A stretch of 64,000 nucleotides of DNA, taken from assembly GCF_037038585.1 (NCBI RefSeq), contig NC_092520.1, positions 7,766,501 through 7,830,500 on the forward strand. Direction: 5' to 3'. The translations under genes were made by a program, and so were the position numbers. Below the pieces are notes generated by a model. The model did not search any database, had not been told where the DNA came from, and saw only the letters and a program-made list of their open reading frames with translations. This document shows positions 1-12,900 of the stretch, one piece after another (position 1 is the first letter of the stretch; every line of letters begins with the position of its first letter). Source of the stretch: Patagioenas fasciata. Taxonomy: Eukaryota; Chordata; Aves; Columbiformes; Columbidae.

Positions 1-797
1 CTTAATACTGCCAAACGTCATATGCAATGCTTTGTACTGCAGTAAATTTTCACAGCGTCGGAAAAAAAATTGTGTATTTAGAGAACATTACTTTACAGAT
101 GCATAGAAGATGACAAATAGACTAAATTGAGATAGGAACAGGAGTTGAAACTTGGCTTTAACTCCCTGTATCTTGCTGTGATTAGTAGTAACTTAACCTG
201 CAAAATATGGCTGCCTGCGAAATGTGTGTCCAAAAATGCTATAAAAATGATTAGTATTAAAGAATGCTTAATTGAAGGCATTGGTAGTCAGGCACCTTGG
301 GATGGTTTGGATCTTGCTCCATGTCAAGGTTCCAGTTGTATCAAGGAGAAGTGCTCGACTGATATAAAAGCTGGAGGGAATAATCTTCAGGCAGGTAATA
401 TTGAAACAGATTCTGTACCCAAACAGCTGCTTTTCCTGGAGAAGCATGGGGATTATTTCCTCAATAATGTTATTGTAAGTATATGGTAAAAGAATAAGGA
501 AAATGTGAATAGTTAGTCCAAAGCTGTAGCAAATGGGAGGGGAAAGAGTGTCTTTTATGGCCTGTCCAGTTTTTGAGACAAGGCTTTTATTTGGAGGAGT
601 AACTCCAAATAAACTGCTTCCAGCTCTCTTACATTCTTCTCAGCATCAGGGTATAATCTGGACATGTGATTTATTCCTAGTCTTTCTGGGGCACTTAAAT
701 AATCTATGTATTTATTTGGCTTGTCTTGCATAAAGAAGGTGGATTAATGGGAAATACTGTTATAAAAACATTCAACTTCTTTCTTTTTCTCCCACAG
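1..797 (+). other. PICALM: PICALM intron (partial)
   Basis: This is non-coding sequence upstream of the first PICALM exon in the window. It contains a 114-codon open frame (145-489) with no usable acceptor in phase with PICALM. I see no repeat or RNA gene in it. Confidence 0.75.
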
Positions 798-905
798 GGT
801 TCACTCCATCTCCTGTTGCTCAACCACAGCCATCAGCCGGCCTTAATGTTGACTTTGAGTCTGTGTTTGGAAACAAATCTTCTAATGTTGTCCTAGATTC
901 TGGTG
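798..905 (+). CDS. PICALM: PICALM exon, FTPSPVAQ...VLDSG
   Basis: The acceptor is a long pyrimidine run ending CCCACAG and the donor is GGTG|GTAAGA. The exon has 108 bp, made of 2 bases of a split Gly codon, 35 codons and 1 base. It encodes the CALM segment with [15 protein letters not shown]. Confidence 0.96.
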
Positions 906-3900
906 GTAAGACACTTATTACAGTTGATGACATACGTCCTTTAACCTTTTTTACTCTTGAGATATAAATCTCCTAATCTGTATTTACTCATACTGCTGTG
1001 GCAGAGTTGCACTTGAAGAAAACTGACTTCAAAAGGCCCATACTAGCATTCTTCACCCAATTTTTCTTTATTAATTTCTTTATTAATGAGATAACTATTT
1101 CTCTGCACACCCAGATAAAATGTGTACATTGATTTCCTTCGTTTAAATATTTTGTGCATTAAAAGTTCACACAGTCAACAACCTTCATTTCGTTACATGC
1201 TGTCAACTGAAATTAAAATACCAACTGTACTAGTAGAGTGTGATCAGAATAGGTGGAGTTGCCTCTTCATTTTATATATCTGTGCAATGTTTTTTGGACA
1301 CTTGCCTACTTGTTACTCTTCCAATGTTAAGATTATTTCAGAAAACCATAAATTATCGAAACACACACAGTTAATTTGGATTGTAGTCACAGTTAGTAAG
1401 TACGCTCTCTGTTCTTTGAGCATCTTTAAAGTAAATACTTTCTCATCTTCTGACATTGGACTCTTGATATTGGATTCTTGTAGGGCAAACCAGTGAGCCA
1501 CCAAAAGCAAATACATATGTATTTTTATAAGCTTGAAATACTTTAGATATGTATTCATTATGATTTGGGCTTTTTTGTTTTACATTTTCTTACTTTGTTG
1601 TCATTGTGAATCCATTCCATGTTAAATTGACGTCACGCTGGTTAGACTAGTAAAGTGAAATCTTTCTATAGTAAATACCTCCTTTATCAAGAGGCACAAT
1701 AAGTTTTATCCTTCTTGTATGGTGTAGCATCACAGGTTAAATTTAGTATTTTAGCCATTGTGTTGAACTCAGTGTCTATTTAATTGAATGTGAAGTTATT
1801 CATGGGAGGCCCGTGATTCAAATCACTTATTTTACGTTTCTCATTCCAAGGCTTTGATGAACTCGGTGGTCTCCTAAAACCAACAGTGGCCTCTCAAAAC
1901 CAGAGTCTTCCAGTTGCCAAAGTACCACCTAACAAACTAGTGTCAGATGATCTGGATTCATCTTTAGCCAATCTTGTAGGCAGTAAGTATTGAACCACTG
2001 ATGTAGAAATACTTAAGGAATTCTTTTAAATGAATAGAATTTCAGCAGTATCTTTTTCTACTTTGTGACAGATTTGGGCATTGGAAATGGAACTACTAAA
2101 AAGTGAGTATGTTTAATCAGAAGCTGAGTGTTTTATTTTCTTGATAGTAAATATTTATGAAAGTACAGTTTCAAACCTGTGCGTAACAACCTCACGTGAA
2201 CCTTTGGAGCAGGTTTGGGATTGTATGTTGTTTCTCATATGAGGTATAATGAATCCAAGGTGACTGCAGACTAAGTGACAGTGATAACAACAGGCAAGAC
2301 GTCCTCCTGTCTCCAATTCCTTTCAGGCTTTGTATTTAGGAAATGAGTTCATCAAATTTATTTTGCAGTTGTAGGTAATCTTAGCACACCTTATAAATGC
2401 TTTGTGGGATCCAAGTGTGTACAGAGCTGTATTAAAGATGGCGAAACTACCACCTCAGACATGTGGTTGACACTTAAATGAATTTTGAAGCTGGACGTAT
2501 TGTAGAACAGTGAACTTCTGCTCTAGCAATGAAGTTGAGAGTGTGATTAGCAACTTTGGGCTTATTGGGACCATCTGTGCCAACTCTGAAATCCTTCAGA
2601 AATCCAGTATGCAGTTGATCCCAAGTCTTATAAGTATATTGGGGAACTTGACTGAGGTTAGGTAAAGCTGAGGTGGCTCATGTTGAACGGTTCACTTTTC
2701 CCAGCCAAAACAAGCTGTCGTGAGACCTTTTGTCAACTGCTTTGCTAAAGGAGTTTTGTCACTAACAAAATAAGCCACTTTTCCAAGAGGAAACAGTGTT
2801 TACCTGAGGGAGATTTGTCAGAAAATCCTATGTTTTCTAACAATTCTTTTAACAAATTTGTTTGAAGTGATGTAAACTGGACTCAGCCAGGTGAAAAGAA
2901 ACTAACAGGTGGTTCCAACTGGCAACCCAAGATTGCACCTACGACTGCGTGGAACGCTCCGACGTTGGTAAGCAAATACTCATTTTAAAATAGTGACTTT
3001 CCTGCAACGTAGATATGTAGGCTGATGTATAACAGAGACATTTGGAAGTGGTCAATAATTGCAGTAAAAGAGTAGTAAAAAATGGAAGGAGTGGTCAGTT
3101 TGAGATGAGTACTGCTTGGATTTACTTTTGTTAGCCGTGCAGTTGTAGTAAATGGTTTGTGATGTGCAGGTTTAGCATAAGTTTTGGTAGTTTTTCTCAA
3201 GGTAATAGAGCAGCAGGGGAGGCTCTTTCCAGTCTAGAAAGGTAGAGGTGTGAGAAGTATATTTGTGATATGCAGCAAGATGTCAAGTATGTGTAACATT
3301 ACAATTCATTCTGCTCCGTGGGTGAGAAGGGACCAAGAGATTAATCCTCCGATGCCAGAGGTGTTTGTGCAGTGATGCAGGCTCTTAACATACGTAACTA
3401 CTGCTTTTCTCCCCAATGTGTGCAGTTGTTTTTAACACACGTCACTTCCATAGTCTTGGCAAGGATTTAGGGGTAGCACGTAGAGTGAGGGCTCTTAATT
3501 ACAAGCCAAAACCAACCAAAAACCAGTTTGAGACTAGATGAGTAGCTTTCACAATGCTATTGAAACATTTTTGCATGTGAATCCTACTCGCCCTTTCCCG
3601 AATGACCTGGAGAACTGCACGCGGACAGAACAGGTAACACGGACTTATTGCGTCTGACTGTAACAGTGGGGGAGGTTGAACCCGCAGTGTGATAATACAG
3701 CGCTGTGGGTTTGGAAAGAGGGAGCTTGTCTCCCTGGATCCACCGCCTCCTCCATTCTGGGTGTCCCTTATCAACTCACTACTTTTATCTAGGGAGAAAT
3801 GTCTGTGGACCTTACCTGAGAGTGTATAGATATTGAAGAAGCTGTAACTACTCTCCTGCTTTAATGACTGACTGGTGGTTCGAGTTTACTTGTGTGCTTG

Positions 3901-6900
3901 AATCTGTTTAATAACTTGTGTCTTGTATATACATCTTCTTGTGATAAGCTATTGCTTTAACAGCCTTTGTTATTCAGAGATGCTGTTGAGACACTTCTGG
4001 TCCTGTGAAACTGTTCCATTAACATAAAAATATTGAAACAGAAATAATCTAGGGGAGAAAAAGGTTTGTTTTCCTCTGCTGGTCTATTTATTGTGGAGTT
4101 GCTGCTGCTTGCTAAATAAATATGCTTTGGAAAACAAGGCTTTTGTGTCTTTGGGAAAAAAGGCATATACCAAATAAATGGACTGTGCAAAACAATTACA
4201 AGTCTAATAATGATGACAGTATCACAGGTGTATGTTGTCCAAGCAAATGGCTTGAATCACAAGAATTTGTTGGGGTAAACATTTAATGTATTTGTGAACT
4301 AAAATGCTATCTGTGTATATTCTGTTGTTTAAGTATTTGCTTCTAATCCAGTGTTATTGCATTATGTAATTGTTCTCCTGGGAAATACAGAATGGCATGC
4401 ATTTTCCACAATACGTAAGTGAAACAACCCACAGCCTTTTTGCAATCGACTGGCATGCTGATATTAACCACTGCTCTTGCAGAATCTCACAACCTTCTTG
4501 CTATTTACACATTCCTCATTTTAAAATCTTTGGTGTGCCAAAAATTGAGCTTCTCCTAGCATACACGAACCTCATAGGTGGTCTGCGGGCTCTGACTCGA
4601 ATGATGGCATGGGAAATACCAAGATTCTTTCTCCTTGCTTTCAAGTGTCCCATTTGCTGCCAGAGAGCTGGGTTGTGTGTCTGTGCTGCCTTCAATGCAC
4701 TCAGTGAATTTTGAATGAAGATTAAAACGTTTGTGTTTGAATAACTGCATGAAACCTCACGGGCTTCTGTTATACTTGGCACTTTGTCCACATTTACAGT
4801 AGATCTTGATTTTTTTATTACTGTTTTTTTTTTGGGGGGGAGAGACCAATATGTCATTAATGCTTATATGAAAAAAGAAAATCCATGCTGACAGTTTACA
4901 AAGCAATAACCTGCGCTTGCTGTCTGAGGAATGCAGCCTTTCATTTCAAAGGGGTTTTTTTTCTTTATGTCAACAATGATATTGGTCTTTCCCTGTATTC
5001 TGTTTTTATTGCAGGGTAACTCTGTAACTAAAGGATGGTAGGTCCATACTTGAGCACTCAAAAATAAATGTAGTCAGCATGTTTTTGTGTGTGTAGGTGT
5101 GGATGCTCAAGCAAAACAGAAAGTGATTTTCAGGGTGGCTTTGTCAGCTCTGTGAAATGATGGATAGTACCCAGTTTAGATAGTTCCTGATGGGGGAAAT
5201 CTGTTCTGATAGCGATTGAAATGCCAGTGACTCTGGCTACTGTTGATGGATAGGCAGCTGATATCTTAGAATAGAGTTCAGCAGCGGTTTTGCTGGTGTC
5301 CTATTTGTGATGTTGCAATGTATCCACTTTAATCCGGTATTATGAACATTCTGGCACTTCCCTCTTTGTGTCCCAAGAAATGCAAGCAGATTTTGTCTTG
5401 CCATGAACAGTAATCCCAACAGCATGAAAATTAGACTAACAGGAGGTAGAGTTGGAGAGGCAGCAAGTTACCTGAATATTTATAAGAACTAATTTATAGT
5501 CTGGGGGGGGCAGATGTTCTTGTCCTTGTAAGAGTTAATACTAAGTTAGAAAGTGGATAATGAAACTGTAGAACAAAGAGTATGGTAATATGGTTAGGAT
5601 GTGAGAACTGCCTTTAATGTATTTTTCTTTCTAAGAGTTATTGGCTGGTTTTCTATGTATACGTTGCCAAGTTGTTTACAAAACATAATGTCACCCCAGG
5701 TGTTGTCTGTTGACAGCAATCTAACTGTAACCTCATGAAAGTTAACTTAGGTTAAGAGTAATATAAACATATCTGTAAAGTATTAAGAGGACTTTTCCAC
5801 CTGTTCAGATCTACTTTGTTAAGTGGGTGAGTAGAAAGGGAATGTGAGCTGGGTATTCATGTTAGGGTTGGATTTATATTGAAGGATGGTAGGAGAACCC
5901 CATAGCTTGTCCATCCTGGCTAAAGACAAGAGAAGTCTGTAATGGTGGCAGAAGCAATGGTACTTGGGTCTTTCAGTCTTTAAAATTATTTCTAAAGACT
6001 CCTTGTGTACCATTACTTCAGATGTTGAAATATAAGTATATCCTTCATGGGATTAAAAAAACGCTTCTGCTTCCTGCGTTTTCCCTCTCTTCTCTGTGTC
6101 TCGTGCTCTGTTCTTTAAACAGGATGCTGAGAGAACGGTAGTTCGCAGTTCAGCTTAATCAGCCAAAGTCCTAACAGGTTTTAGGAAATGCGTAATTATA
6201 GATTTGCCAAGATCACCTGGAAACCTTAGCTCAGCTATTGTATTGGATACACTCTGTATGCAAGCCTGCAAATCCTATTTATTCTTTGCCACATCATGAT
6301 AAGCGAAGTGCCGCGGTTGCCAGCGCTGTCTGACCCGAGCTGTCTTACCGCTCGCTGCTCTCTCAGTTCTCCACTGTTTTTCACACCAGGCACCGCCCGT
6401 GATGGCTTATCCGGCCACAACGCCAACAGGGATGATGGGCTACGGGATGGTGAGTGAACTCCTGCAACACAAAGTTTAAATCAGATGCAATTTTTGCTAT
6501 ATTTGCCTATAGTTCAGTAGCAGTCGTTTTTCTGAACTATTTTACCAAAGTCTGAATTTCAGCTCCTGTTGGTTGATTTGTCACCAAATCATTAAGTCCT
6601 GCTTTTGTGACCCTTGGTGGTTTTTGTCTGAAGTTACGTCTGCCTTTTCTTAGAAATAAGTGCATCATGTGATTACAGCTACATTCACAACAGGGATGTT
6701 TTATCAGTGAAGTGAAACCTTCCTTAAATACTTGCTCCCAACATCAGCAAAAGGCATCTGTGATGACCGATGCTCCAAAACCATTTGTGACACGGCCTTG
6801 TCTTGTGGTGTTGGCTGAGAATCGGATCTCTTAGTGACATCAATACTGGAAGGCTTTTGACATAAACCTGACCTTGTTGCTCTGAAAAGTTGTTCAGTTT

Positions 6901-9900
6901 TTTTGTTCTGATCTCAAATTTTAAAAATATTTCTGAAATGATGTGCTTTAATTCTTTATCAGTATGGTCTTGATGTAGCACAGCCTCGCTGGGTGAGTAG
7001 AAGCAGAAGGAACAGTTATTCTGTTAAATGGCTCACAGACTATTATAACAAAAATAAGCTAAACCCACTAGATCATATGATGAAACATTTAATGATTTAT
7101 AATTTGTAAATGCTCAGCAAGTGAAGTGCAAAAGTGGCCAACTGTGTTCTTGAGGGTCTTGTGGAAGGGTATCACGTTCCTCATTACCCTCCTGTAGTAC
7201 GTTCTGTGCAAAGTCGTCATGGTTAAACTACCTTTAGTGTAGATTCAAACTTGATCTACGCAACTTTGCACCGATGGTACCGGGAGCGTTTTCTTAGTTC
7301 CTTTGATTCAGCGGCTGGGGAAGGTAACGTGTAGTGTGTAGAAGGTAACCTTGCGTGTTTTGTCAAGTGGGGTTTAAATGCTGATGTGAAGTGGAAACTG
7401 GAATTAGCAGGAGCCGTAGCTCTGCTGCCCTGAGCTGCTGTTACTCGTTCAGAAGCGTGTGATGTGAGCAGGTGGGTGAGACTGGCCGTTCCAGAATGAC
7501 CAGGAGGCTTTATCACATCCTGAAAACTGTCCTGGCTCATTCAGACTTTATTCAGGACACTTATTGCTAGGAATCTCTGGAACATTGACCCATTTTACAA
7601 CCCTTGTGCTTCATTTTTCCTAAAAGCTTTAGTAGGTACCGTAGCTCTGAGCATGCCCATTGCAAAGTGGCTTTTTCCTTGGTGAGGGCACACTGGGACA
7701 GGCAATTCCATTAGTCCCTGAGCGTTCCCTGGCTGCTTCCTTGTGCCAGCAGGTATTTTTGTAGGGTGTTTTCATCAGGTTCAGTTTCTTGAAGGGGTTC
7801 ACCCTGTGGTTGCCCAAACAGCGGGTTGGCATAGCAGGAGGAACAGGATTAGTGGAGGAAAAGCAGCAGGGATTGCTTCAGCAGGGCTGCTGGTATGGAG
7901 CCGAGCCTGAGGGCAGCACCAAAAGCAGCACCAGGGATGGGCCCCTACTTAAAATAAAATAAACCAGACTTCTAAAACTGTTAGTATATGTTAAACTCTT
8001 AATTTGCCTCAGCCAGGGTGTCAGTAACACTTTAGACTTGGGTTGCATGATGCCCTAACGTTAATTATACATATAGTTCTGGGGTTTCAGTTTTTCTGGA
8101 GCTCTGTCAGCTCCGCGTTGATACCTGTAAAACTGTTCCTGTGCTTTCGAAGGCAGACAGGGAGGTGCTGTCAGGCCTCAGTTTTGGGAGCAAGAGGACC
8201 AGCACTAATACTTGTGCTTCAACAAGTATTTGGGTGTTTTGGATTTCTGCAGCAAGAGATTAAATGGGCTCAGTTGTTATTGAGAGTATTTCTTGAAAAG
8301 ATTCTTAATGTTCCTTTCCAGTAACCTTGATTTGCAGAATATTGTAGAAAAGTCTTAAATGATTGCATATATCAAAAATGACCAAAATTTATCATTTTCT
8401 TTACTTAAACACTTGCAGTGTATTAACGCTCAGTGTGATATGATGTTGTGGATGTGTTTTTTTCTTTAGCCATCGCAGATGGGAGGCATACCAGTAATGA
8501 CACAGCCAACTTTAATATACAGCCAGCCAGTCATGAGACCACCAAACCCGTTCGGCCCTGTACCGGGAGCACAGGTCTGTATATTCAATATGATTCGTGC
8601 TAGGAACAAATCACAACTGGGTCGGTTTCTTTAAAAAGTATGTTAGTATTTTCTTGCAAGGGACAAATATATTGCACAAGCCCAGCAGTTGATGGAAGTA
8701 TTGTTCCTTCCAGCTTCTTAGGTCCAGGGGTGTCTGTAGCCTTTTACCTCTGACTTACAGGTGGGTTTGAAGAGAACATGATATCAAACTTGAATGACCT
8801 ATTAGAGAGCAGTGTAGGGAAAAGGGACCTGGGGGTCCTGGTGGACAGCAGGATGAGCATGAGCCAGCACTGGGCCCTTGTGGCCAGGAAGGCCAATGGT
8901 ACCTGGGGTGTATTAGAAGGGGGGTGGTCAGTAGGTCAGAGAGGTTCTCCTGCCCCTCTACTCTGCCCTGGTGAGACCACACCTGGAATATTGTGTCCAG
9001 TTCTGGGCCCCTCAGTTCCAGAAGGGCAGGGAACTGCTGGAGAGAGTCCAGCGCAGGGCAACAAAGATGATGAAGGGAGTGGAGCATCTCCCTTATGAGG
9101 AAAGGCTGAGGGAGCTGATGTTTACAGATACGTAACGGGTGAGTGTCAGGAGGATGGAGCCAGGCTCTTCTCAGTGACAACCAATGATAGGACAAGGGGT
9201 AATGGGTTCAAACTGGAACACAAGAGGTTCCACTTAAATTCGAGAAGAAACTTCTTCTCAGTGAGGGTGACAGAGCCTGGCCCAGGCTGCCCAGGGTGTT
9301 GTGGAGTCTCCTTCTCTGCAGACATTCAAACCCACCTGGACACCTTCCTGTGGAACCTCAGCTGGGTGTTCCTGCTCCAGCAGGGGGATTGCACTGGATG
9401 AGCTTTCGAGATCCCTTCCAATCCCTGACATTCTGGGATTTTGTGAACCTTGGTGAAACTTCACCCCAACACCTGGTTGTTCATACTGGCCACTTTCAGT
9501 GGGAGGCACACGACACCTTCATCTAGTTTTTAACCATTGTGTTCTGTAAAGGTCTTCCTGTTCCTCCAAGTGTTTCCAGAAGACAATATTTGCAGCACGG
9601 TGAAGATACTCAACAGCTACACAAACATGTTGGGTCTTTCCCTGTTGAGGAAGGTGTTACATTAAATGGAGCATTCCTTACGTTACCTGCTTTTCCCCTT
9701 CTTGTGAGATGTTGTGTGTAGGTTCATTACCTAACGTCCTGGAATACAGGAGTGTGCTGAAGGGTTACTCTGAACATTGAGAACTGACTTTATCCAGACT
9801 GGAGTTAAATACCTTTTATTGTTTGTTTAGCAAGCATCTGCCACTGAGAAGTTTCTATCTGATCTCGCTCTTTCAACCCAATAGTCATCTGAAGGTAGAT

Positions 9901-12900
9901 TTTTGCAGTAGGAAAAAAAAATAGGGGATAGAGGGAATGGATGACCTTGAAACGCCTTCATTATTTTCAGAAAATACTGAGATTAAGACTTGGTGAACTG
10001 TACTTAGCGGCAGAGCCAAGTTTAGCTGGCAGCTTGGAATTCCAGTATGAACAGTGTGTTTTTACTTACTGGCGAATTGTTTCTTTGCCAAAGTTAATGC
10101 TGTACATCATGACCCTGTTAGAAAAATGTGGTATACTGGTACTGTATTTTGATCTTACTATAAAGAGCTCTGCCTTTATAGGTGGCTGTTTAGAACCATA
10201 CCTGTATAAATTCACTGAAGTAGATGTTGGTCTAACTGTGTTTTTGGGACTACAGTGTGGAGGGAAAAGAATTCAGCAATAGGTTGGAAAGGAAAAGAGC
10301 CTCAAACCCTCTCTGGTACCCAAATCTGATCCTTTATCAGCAGTGATGTTTTGTGCTGCCAGTGGGTGTTATGTCCATTGTCTTTGCTAAAATAGGTTTT
10401 TTTAAAGTTCTTTTTTTAAAGGCTATATCTGAAAGAGATGCTGTTAGATTTTTTTGTAGCTAGAAACATGGTTTTCAATTGACATTGTCATGGACTTTTA
10501 AGAACTGCTTTGCACATTTGCTGTCACTTCAGTGGTTCAGTGTCTTTCACATGGGTTTTATATTATACCAAGGGGGAAAAAAAATGTTACCTCCTAAACA
10601 GAGAACAAGTTAAAGGATCCTTGAGGATAACAGTTTCTTCTTCAGCTTCCAAAATGTTGATTTTTGAAATGTCCCGTAAAAAAAAAGTGCGTGTATATAT
10701 ATAGATATATATAAAAAAGTATAAATCTACCTACCTGCCTGACTCAGTTATAAACAGGTAGGTGGGTCTGAGTAGCGAGTTGAGCGTTTCTGCTTCGTTT
10801 GCCCTTGCAGGGCTTGGCCTGGGTTGAATCCCAGCTGGCTGTGCTAACAGCAGAAAGAGGAATTAGTCACAAGTGAGGCGTGCAGACCTGTATTTATTGT
10901 GCTTATCTGACATGTTTGGCTCCTTTGAGAACTAATTGGATAGAAAGCACATCCTTCGACTCAGTGTTTGTTGCATGACCGGGAAGGGTTTTCCCTGAGA
11001 CACTCAGTCTGTGTTGCTTGCAGGTGTTGAGTTTTCAAAGTCTGACATCAATAAAGTAAATTAAATGAAACAGAAGTTACATGCGAGAGCGTCTTCCCCA
11101 TACACAGTGTGTTTAGCCACGGAGGGGAATTACGATATTGTTACACTAAACTTACTGTGTGTGTAGTCTTGAGGTTCTTCTGAGGGCATATTTGTTTAGG
11201 TTTGGTTAATACTCCTGTTGTGCCAGAAATAGGAATATAAAGAAACGTGTGTTCTTGGGGTAAGTAAACAAATATTAAAGAATTAATGGTGATAGTCTGA
11301 AAGGCACACAGTTCAAACTGCCTGCATCTTGTGTGCATCGCGCTAACCACCATTATTACGATACACATTTTGTCCGTGGTGTTGTCAATGCCAAAAAGTA
11401 AACAGTTTTTATTATTTACATTTAAAGCACCAGTTTATATCACTTACCTCTAGTCTCCTGATAGATCTTGGTTGCTCTCTACACTAAAGAAACTTGAAGG
11501 TACTTAAAAGCATGATGACAGATATAAAGTTGGTGCTGAAAAGTTACATTGCCAAGTTGTAGTGTGTTGGGAACCCCTGCTTTTTATCCAGACTGGTAAA
11601 ATAGGCATCCTGGTGTTGTCCAGTTTCTTTATAATTTAAACCAGTGTTCCTAACTCGATACCCTTAAGGATTTATCTTTACAAATATACTTTCCCTATCG
11701 CTAGACATACCTATTTTCCCCACCATTCAACTGCTCTGTTTATCCTCGTGCAACTTTATTTCTAATTGTTGCTATCAAAAGCAAGGGTAGTTTTTTTTTA
11801 AGGGCAAAGTAATTTGAAACAATTGCAAATGAGACTAGAGCAGTTTCTTCTTTGAAAATCTAGGTGCAGAAGATATTTGTAGTTTTAAAAGAAACTGGTG
11901 TGTATGTGTTTTGGTTTTTCCTTTGAAATCACTCATCTTACATTAGGGTCAGTTTTTCACGCTTGAGAGAGAACATAATCATTTTCATCATGATAAAATT
12001 GCAGGTTTTCCTCACTGCAAAATATTATAATATATTGTGATACCCAGAACAGGGAGAATGGTCGGAGTTGTGTGATCAAATTGTAGCTGGTGGGAGGAGA
12101 ATATGTGTGTGTGTGTTTGAGGAAGGGAGAGGCTGAATCAGTGATTCAAACAAGGTTAAAGAGCAAGAGCAATGGCAGGTGTGATGCTGTACAGCAAACT
12201 CAGGGTATTTCAGACAAGCCAGAGCTGAATGATGGGCAGTTAACTGGAATCTAAACTACCCATTGTAACCTCTGAGTATCGTAATGCACAACAGCAGCGT
12301 TCGAATGTGCAGCAGCAGCAAAACCATGATCATGTTGGCTGATAGAAACTGGTACAACACCGACAGATCAGTGGTGTGGTGTCCCGGTCTCCTTACCCCA
12401 AAAGCCTTAGGAGGGGAGGCAGCTGAGCAGGGAAGATTTTAAGATTTAAAATAGAATAAAGAAATTGCTCAGCCTGCCAGCATCGGTGTGAATTGTAACA
12501 CCGCAGTTGTTAACGTCACCGAATTGTACAGAAGAAGTAGGAGGGATCGCCTGGTGATGGTGGAGAATAGGTAAATCTGCAAATAAGTTGGTTGGTTTTG
12601 GTTTTTATTTTGTTTGTGGTTGATGGTTGTTTTTCTTTTGTGTTTGTGGTTGCTTTTTGTTTGGGGTTTATTTTGTTCTTGTTTTTAAACTGGAAGAACA
12701 GGCTGTATGTTTCAGGACAGACTTATGCCAGAAAGCAGACTTTACAAGGGCTCCTTTTGGCTCCTAAAATATACACTAAACCAGCTCGACAGACTTGTTT
12801 AATGAGAAACCAGCATCCAGCTGACAATGGGAATCAGCACAACACTCCCCATGGATGGGTTTTTCTGTGTCACTGTGACTCTGGGGAGGTTTTGTCTCCT

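Noticed and set aside
292-474. 183-bp pseudo-exon in the first PICALM intron, ending at a perfect GTAAGT
   Set aside because: In the phase required by PICALM it has a stop (TGA), and the open frame that exists is in another phase. At most it is a poison exon, without further support.
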